Assembly (NCBI RefSeq): GCF_025024155.1
Contig: NW_026251843.1
Location: 1-62,902, forward strand
DNA from: Gamsiella multidivaricata
Lineage: Eukaryota > Mortierellomycota > Mortierellomycetes > Mortierellales > Mortierellaceae
DNA: 62,902 nucleotides
Reading direction: 5' to 3'
Shown: piece after piece, positions 57,114-62,902 of the stretch
Position numbering within the stretch: the first letter of the stretch is position 1
Layout of the letters: every line of letters starts with the position of its first letter
Translations under genes and position numbers: made by a program
The notes under the pieces: model-generated
Database searches by the model: none
What the model saw: only the letters and a program-made list of their open reading frames with translations
Told to the model about the DNA's origin: nothing

Positions 57114-59048
57114 TTAAACATAGCGCTGTATGACGACTGCGTTGATCAGCCCAGCATCCTTGATAGTCTGGTGCACATCATCCAGGTCCTTCTTTGGAAA
57201 ACTCGTCTGCAGCACATATGCTCTTGAGGACTCGCCCGGACTCGACGCATTGATGTATCCCCGAATGTCGTTCACTGTATGCGTGTGGTTGAAACGTGCC
57301 ACCATCCTTCCGCCATCGCCCAACCGAATCTGAATCGATGTCACAGGCTGCGACTCGTCAATCTGCACAGTGCGTGGTGTAGGAATATCCTGAGCGTTGG
57401 AAGATGATCCGCCTGGGAAGGATCCAGGTGTATTTGAGCTTGAAGTAGCAGGGGATACTACGCTGCCGAGACGGTTACCAGCTCCCTCGAAGGGCTTGGG
57501 TGGGGCTTTGGGTGGCTCCTTGTAGTCTTCATCCATGCGCTTGGCGACTCTCATCTCCACAGGCTGACCAGGCTTGATGTTGAGGTACTTCAATGGTGCT
57601 TGTCTAAAAACGGGCGAGAGTTGATCATAATAAGTCATGATGCTCGCGCCATTATGGTATACCTTGCTCCCAAGAGCTCCACTGGGTCGGTTGTATTCCT
57701 ACCCTCTGTTGATCGCATCCAAGAACTCTCTGTTGGCAGGGTCAGTATAGCTCATCAAGGGGCCGTCCTCAAGACTGTATCCGTTCCTCCAGAATGTCAG
57801 ATTGCGTGTGACCTATTGTGAGCCCAAAGAAAATGACCTTTTGCTGATAAGTATCCATGTCCAGCCAGAGCATATCATGCTTCTGTCGCCATCCCTTCCA
57901 AGCGGAACCACTACTTACAGTCTCCAGGACTTCAGGCGATGGGGTTAATCGCACAGGAACTTGAGGCTGTGCGACCGAAGTAGAGCTCTCGGCTTCGTTT
58001 CCAAGACGGTTTCCAGCTCCTGTGAAGAACGACTTTTTGGGAGTAGGCTGCTCAGCCTCCTCTTCGTGTCTCTGACCTCCTCTATATGTCGCAAATGAGA
58101 AAAAAAAATATTAGAGCCTCATAGCTGCATGTAGTCGACCTCGCTCTTAGCATTTCATCCGAACAGCACAGCATCTTACTTGGCAGCTTTCTTCAAGATA
58201 TCCTCGACCAGTGCATTAGGATCCTTCTTTCCTGGGGGTCCCTGAACCATAACGCCACTATGGGTTCGAGTAAAAAAAAAGAAAAAGAAAAAATGAGTCC
58301 ATTAACACGCCTTTTTTTCTGTACAGAAAAACAAGTGCGGATAAAACTTGTAGAACATACGATTTCTCGCCACCGGCAAAGTAATTCTGTGAGTCCTCGT
58401 CCTCATCCTCCTCTTCCTCGTCCTCGCTCTTGCTCAGATCGCGGAACGTAGCAATGCCTCTATATTCACATATACGCAACAGAAAAATAGATAAAAGACG
58501 TGTTAGTCAAGCTAGCAAAGCAAGAATGCTCGCTCATGGATTGAGTCTCCAAGCTGGAGAGAGAGGGGACACTTACCCCTGTCTACGTCCTGATGCGCTC
58601 GAATCCGCCTTGGCCTTGCGCTTCCCTTCAGCAGCAGATGATGAGGCGGTGCGAGGGGTGGTACGTGCCATGATATCTTCCAGATCTTCATCATCCTCAT
58701 CCATATAGTCATCATCATCATCATCTTGTGCGGTTGCTGCCTTTGCTCTGCCTCGACTTCCTGCTGCGGGCGCTGAAGCTGCCTCGGGTTCCTCGTAAAA
58801 GTTACTCAGTGCAGCCTAAAGATCGCGTCAATGGCATCAAACCAAAAAAAGAAAAAAAGGCGTGTGTCAGGATAAAGATACACGGGGCTGGAGGGGCGTA
58901 AAGGCGCGTGTGGTTTTGGTCAAAACTGAAGCAAAGCTATCCTTACGTTGATGTCCCAGTTGTTGGCCTCGAGGTAGAATTCGGCTTGCTCAGGAGTGGA
59001 GCCGACAACACCGACAAAGTTGGCGATGAGTTCTGAATGGTCAGCCAT
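57114..59048 (-). CDS. SHP1: p47/Shp1-type Cdc48 cofactor (UBA-SEP-UBX)
   Basis: Adaptor recruiting Cdc48 to ubiquitinated and membrane-fusion substrates and to PP1 regulation. Seven exons fit and close in phase: 59048-58947, 58815-58577, 58459-58361, 58257-58180, 58081-57919, 57812-57703 and 57603-57114, giving 426 residues (yeast Shp1 is 423). The UBA domain is at residues 1-45 ([20 protein letters not shown]). An acidic linker follows. Two SHP-box-like motifs are seen, [10 protein letters not shown] and FEGAGNRLG, flanking the SEP domain ([37 protein letters not shown]). The UBX domain is C-terminal ([20 protein letters not shown]), with the Cdc48-binding loop SFPKKDL and ending VVIQRYV. 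Its partner Cdc48 is encoded in the same window. Confidence 0.96.
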
Positions 59049-59184
59049 GTTGAAGATGTGTTTGCAAAGTTGAAATGGAGGAAGGGAGATGTGTGCCAAA
59101 GAGTGCATGCACACGCCAGGTATTTATCGGGATGATGACGCAGTCCATTTATTTATTTTATTCTACGATGCACAGCGGGCACTT

Positions 59185-60244
59185 TTACAGCTTCGAACTG
59201 GCCTTGAGCGACAGAACCAGCTTTCCGAACTGCTTTCCACTCTTCATCATCTCGAACGCTTCGTCCGCAGACTCGAGGCCCTGCCAGACATTGCTCACCA
59301 CTGGTCTCAACTTGTGCTTCGAGACATAGTCCAACATTTGCTCAAACTCTAGGCGTGAACCCTGAAAGTAAGGATATCATAAAATAGCATAGAACGACGC
59401 GTCAGAGACCAGCACTCAATGAACTGCATACTGCCCGCCGCACGAATGTGAACATGCCCCTCCTCTTACCATAGTGCTTCCACGCAACTCGATATTCTTG
59501 AGAACGGCTGCCATAGAGACCTCGATCACGGGCTTGGTCGCCATACCGTATGTGGCCACGATGCCTCCCGCTCTCAGGATCTTGGTGTACGTCTTGAACG
59601 CATCTCCACCGGCGCTGTCGATCACCACATCAAAGAACTCTCCGCCAGCGATTTTTTGCAGGTTGTCGCCCCATTTTTCTGCAAATCACAACAACGAATT
59701 TGAGAAGGAGGGGGGTTAGAGGATACGTACACAAGAAATATTACACAAATTAACGCGTCTGAGTCGCGTCTGAGACGTACCGTCCTTGTAGTTGACGCCG
59801 CCCTTGGCGCCTAATCGGATGGCCTTCTGAATCTTTTCTTCATCTGACGATGAGACATAGACATTCGCCCCGGCAGAGACACTGAACGCCAACGCCAACA
59901 ACGCAACACCTCCACCTGAAAACCCCCCCCCCCCCCCCCAAAAAAAAAAAAAAAAAAAAAACCATCACGCAATAAAGCAGGGAAGATTCGAAAGAGTTAG
60001 TCGTCAGGAGATGCATTTCCGGTAAACTCAAAATAATGCTATTACTAATTCTACATTTACCAATGCCTGTAATCAACACATTTTGGCCCTTGGCGACCTG
60101 TCCCTTCGTGAAGACTGCGCGGTACGCCGTAAGTCCTGCAAGGGGCAAAGCAGCTGCCTCAGCATCCGTCAGATGATCCGGTGCTTTGAAGATCTCTTCC
60201 TGTGGAGCGACATAGTACTCTGCCATCACACCTGTGGATCGCCC

Positions 60245-60275
<31 letters not shown>

Positions 60276-60823
60276 GTCGGTTATCAACTGGCATCTCCAG
60301 GCGCCAATTCACTTATGGAGTAAATACCCAAGTCGGGTCTCTAACCTCCAGCATGGGTTCCTCCAAGAATGTAATATGCCTCCTCGGGTCCCCTAGGATC
60401 CTTGATCCAGCCCGTTGAGGGGTTCACAACGACGCGGTCGCCGACCTTGAACTTTGAGCCGCCCTTGACATCCACAATTCTGCCGACACCATCGGCTCCC
60501 ATGATCGAGCCGAACACGATTCCCTAATAACAAAATAAAATAAAATAATCAAATGTCCCACGATCCACCAAATTCAGTGAGTTCTCTTATCGACCAACAC
60601 ACACACAAAAAAAAAAGGGTGTTTAATAAAAAGAAGGAAGTTTGGTTCAACATACAGGGTACTGTCCTTTGCGGATCCAGAGCTCACGGTGGTTGAACGA
60701 CACAGCACTGATCTCCAGCAGAGCCTGGTTCTCCTCCAAGGTCTCTGGCTTGGGCAGGTCAGTAACTTTGGCGTCGTGGTAGACGGGTTTGGTGTCTTTC
60801 TTTTCGATGATAAGGGCTTTCAT
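59185..60823 (-). CDS. MDR-family (zinc-type alcohol dehydrogenase-like) oxidoreductase
   Basis: NAD(P)H-dependent medium-chain dehydrogenase/reductase, quinone-oxidoreductase-like. Exons 60823-60656, 60523-60346, 60231-60061, 59915-59781, 59678-59470 and 59361-59185 close in phase to 345 residues, the usual size. The GroES-like fold has FNHRELWIRKGQYP, IMGADGVGRIVDV and GDRVVVNPSTGW. The Rossmann fold reads NVLITGIGGGVALLALAF with the acidic/basic end VYVSSSDEEKIQKA and RLGAKGGVNYKDG. DVVIDSAGGDAFKTY and RAGGIVATYG are also typical. The structural-zinc cysteine cluster of true zinc alcohol dehydrogenases is absent. The substrate cannot be predicted. Intron 3 carries adjacent C17 and A22 runs next to its acceptor. 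Confidence 0.92.
59923..59961 (+). repeat. Adjacent C17 and A22 homopolymers at an intron acceptor
   Basis: On the coding (minus) strand this reads about 22 T, then 17 G, then TTTTCAG and exon 4 of the MDR gene. Confidence 0.9.
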
Positions 60824-61578
60824 GGTTTTGTTGGTTGGAGTGGAGAGAGAGTGAGTGAGTGAGAGAGTAGAAGAGTAGGAGAGTAAGAGAGTGTGAGGCG
60901 CTTGAGTTGGTGAATGAAACGAAGAATGAGGAAAAAGAAAAAAGAAGGAATGCCAGACTAAGGGTTATTTCCTTCAACCAATATGACATAGCATTTTTGA
61001 ATCCGCGTGCGTTTATCCGAGTGGATCGATTGTCTCCGATCGGCCAAAACTCAACAGCCCATTCGCTGCACCATATCCTTCGCTTCCCCCAATGCTAAAA
61101 AGCCGTGTTAATAAACAGATTTATTGTATCCGCGAAACCACTGCAAGAGCAGTCTGTTTCGCATGTATCGATGGCAGAAGAGAGGAGATTGAGAGGAGAG
61201 AAGGATTGAGATGATATATATATATAAAAAAAGATGGACAAAATAGAGCAAGATGGGGGGATAAGGGCGAGCAAGGGTTTCCTGAACACCATGGACAATA
61301 TACGGGATCCGGACACTTTGCTTTCTCACTCCCGTCCGTTCTATTTTTCTTTTTTTTTCCGCTTTATTTTTGAATGCTATTGCTATTAAAAAGCGTAGAG
61401 AGAAACCAAATAAAAAGTCGTTTGTTAGCCAAACTTCTCTCGCGCATATCCTGGCATTCATAACCATAAAAGAAGCCCCTCCATGCGACCCATAAAGAAA
61501 CTGGCTGCCTTACCTACAATGGCAGAAGAGATGAAACAAAATAACGACTAGAAAAACACCCTGTCGACCCTTTTTTTT
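60824..61578. other. Intergenic region between tandem minus-strand genes
   Basis: Promoter of the MDR gene (GAGTGAGTGAG/GAGAGTAG-rich leader at about 60841-60890) and 3' flank of the ATP synthase g gene. No gene seen. Confidence 0.55.
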
Positions 61579-62266
61579 TTAGTGGTGCTCCTCGTGGTTA
61601 TCAGCGCTCTTGACATCATAGCCGACAAAGTTCCTGCGTCCAATGATCTCGCCGAACAAGAAGAAGGTATAGGCCTCAGCAGCGACGAGACCGGCCTTCA
61701 AGTACTGGTCCTTGGAGATGTTCTTCCATGTGTTGGCGGAACGGGCAGACACGAGGAACTTTGTGGTCGCCTTCTTGGCAGCCTCGAGTTGAGCAGCGCT
61801 TGGAGGAGCCATACCCTCGCGAATGTAGACCTGCTTGGCAACCTGAGCAGCGACCTTAGCATTATAGATAAGAGGGCCTATCGGAAGATCGTTGACCAAT
61901 GTCGATATTCGGTTAGACACGAGAACAAGGGTATTGAGAATAGATCATCAGATCTGTTTGATGAGTCTGCAGAGTCGCTCCTGCAAGTGTCTATTGAGGC
62001 GAGGTATTTCATAATTGTCTCTGCTGACTATGTTCCACGGTAGGGTTCAATGATGATCCTGGCCTGTTGATGTGCCTCTGATTTTCTGAGCGTGATCGAT
62101 AAGCCCTGATTGATCTGCAAGACCTGGTCGAGTCTGATCGCCGTTGAAGGTGAAAAAAAAGGCCGAGACGATCAATCGCCCATCGCGAGAATAGATCGAA
62201 GGACATACCAGACAGCTTGGCAGCAGTCGAGGTGGCGGTGGAAAGGGTCTTGGTGACGTTGTTCAT
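61579..62266 (-). CDS. ATP20: Mitochondrial ATP synthase subunit g
   Basis: Membrane subunit of the F1Fo ATP synthase needed for dimer formation and cristae shape. Exons 62266-62209 and 61877-61579 join in phase to 118 residues (yeast Atp20 is 115). Family blocks are GPLIYNAKVAAQVAKQVYIR, EGMAPPSAAQL, and the C-terminal membrane helix GLVAAEAYTFFLFGEIIGRR with its GxxxG-like motif, then NFVGYDVKSADNHEEHH. The acceptor at 61878/61877 is preceded by a TCTAAC branch site. A longer open frame upstream of it has no acceptor and is not used. Confidence 0.93.
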
Positions 62267-62521
62267 GGCGACAGACGTATTGGGATGCAAGGGTATGGAG
62301 GTGAGGAGGGATGCTTTCAAGGTGGTAATGATTCCGGGCGGTGCCTGAGATCTTGACATCGGACTCTCCGTTGTTGCAAAACGAAGAGCAGTCACAAATG
62401 ACGTCACCAGGTTGGCCTGATAGTCTGAACTTTTCCGCACTAACTCGCTGATTGGCTCGAAATAGCGTTGGGTTTTATTGTTTTCTCGCGTGCGGAAATA
62501 ATGAATGTGCACTAAGAGAAT

Positions 62522-62902
62522 TTACTGGCAGCGAGAACCAGCATTAACTTCATCTATTCCTTTTATCTCGCGTACTGCTTTCTGAAGGAGTGCCGCCGCA
62601 GAAACAAAGTAAGTCTCCGTGCACTTCCTGGTCTTGCCATTGTGAACCACTCGACCAAGCTCCATCCAAGCCTGGCGAATTGTCTCCTCGCACTCCCACA
62701 TCACTTGAGCCCTTTCCTCCTCCTGCCGTCTTCTTTTTTCCTGCATCTCCTGTTGTCGCACGGCTTGGAGTCGCTGCTCCTCCTCCTCTCGTGCTGCTTG
62801 TAGTTGTTGAAGTAGATTCGGAGAGAGAGACTCCTCTAACGGAGGGCCATAATCCTCTTCCAGGACGGTTTCCTCATTCTCGTCAATTGACTGTCCCGTT
62901 AA
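62522..62902 (-). CDS. 3' end of an unrecognised Gln/Glu-rich coiled-coil protein (partial)
   Basis: The frame is open to the window edge, so the start lies outside. The visible 126 residues begin with an acidic stretch (SIDENEETVLEEDYGPPLEE). A long charged helix follows (LLQQLQAAREEEEQRLQAVR and KRRRQEEERAQVMWE). The end looks globular and helical (AWMELGRVVHNGKTRKCTET, then ALLQKAVREIKGIDEV). Family unknown. Confidence 0.6.
   Translation of the reverse strand, partial: LTGQSIDENEETVLEEDYGPPLEESLSPNLLQQLQAAREEEEQRLQAVRQQEMQEKRRRQEEERAQVMWECEETIRQAWMELGRVVHNGKTRKCTETYFVSAAALLQKAVREIKGIDEVNAGSRCQ

Noticed and set aside
59923..59961. C17/A22 run as a retroposon tail
   Set aside because: No body sequence or target-site duplication is seen next to it; it sits in the polypyrimidine position of an intron acceptor.
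61878..61920. Longer N-terminus for ATP synthase g exon 2
   Set aside because: No AG acceptor lies between the in-frame upstream stop and this segment, while the acceptor at 61878 fits phase and family.

Overview
This window is nuclear DNA of a filamentous fungus. Many genes contain short spliceosomal introns with GTAAGT-like donors and CTAAC/CTGAC-type branch sites. The proteome is clearly fungal: a Rib1-type GTP cyclohydrolase II, an APSES-type Bqt4-like protein, a Kre9/Knh-like secreted protein and a DUF8032-like protein. The domain mix suggests an early-diverging Mucoromycota/Mortierellomycota lineage. That placement is an inference, not a database result. I modelled introns by hand from splice sites and reading-phase arithmetic. 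Models whose phases closed exactly are given with higher confidence.

Layout. 1-1893: non-coding leader and promoter. 1.9-5.7 kb (+): transaldolase, then a HARBI1/PIF-like nuclease with altered catalytic residues. 6.1-9.9 kb: GTP cyclohydrolase II (-) divergent from cytochrome c oxidase subunit Va/Cox6 (+). 10.6-15.8 kb (-): Nop58 and Cdc48/p97. 16.7-19.7 kb (+): coiled-coil and membrane-protein coding segments, one or two genes. 20.1-21.5 kb (-): Kre9-like secreted protein. 23.7-26.1 kb (+): Dcn1 neddylation ligase. 26.5-27.0 kb (-): ML-domain lipid-transfer protein. 27.0-32.7 kb: gene-poor, with one possible frameshifted relic. 32.75-37.5 kb (-): Bqt4-like inner nuclear membrane protein and an unrecognised low-complexity nuclear-type protein. 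37.8-38.3 kb (+): Tom22. 39.0-41.0 kb (-): Dbp8/DDX49 helicase. 42.8-44.7 kb (+): secreted protein with a Kex2-type site. 45.1-54.2 kb (-): unrecognised 868-residue protein, long-chain acyl-CoA synthetase and tandem DUF8032-like protein. 54.9-56.9 kb (+): M24 (aminopeptidase P/prolidase-like) peptidase. 57.1-62.9 kb (-): p47/Shp1 Cdc48 cofactor, MDR-family oxidoreductase, ATP synthase subunit g, and the 3' end of a Gln/Glu-rich coiled-coil gene cut by the window edge.

Most genes are housekeeping genes with no operon-like logic. The main functional link is Cdc48 with its cofactor p47/Shp1 in the same window. Dcn1 also belongs to the ubiquitin-like pathways; Cox6, Tom22 and ATP synthase g are mitochondrial; Nop58 and Dbp8 act in ribosome biogenesis. 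No tRNA, rRNA, CRISPR array or intact transposon with terminal repeats was recognised. I found no convincing new multi-gene system. The best leads are single-locus oddities: the catalytically altered HARBI1-like gene, a 17-nt microexon, His-rich insertions in two metalloenzymes, and tandem DUF8032-like domains.
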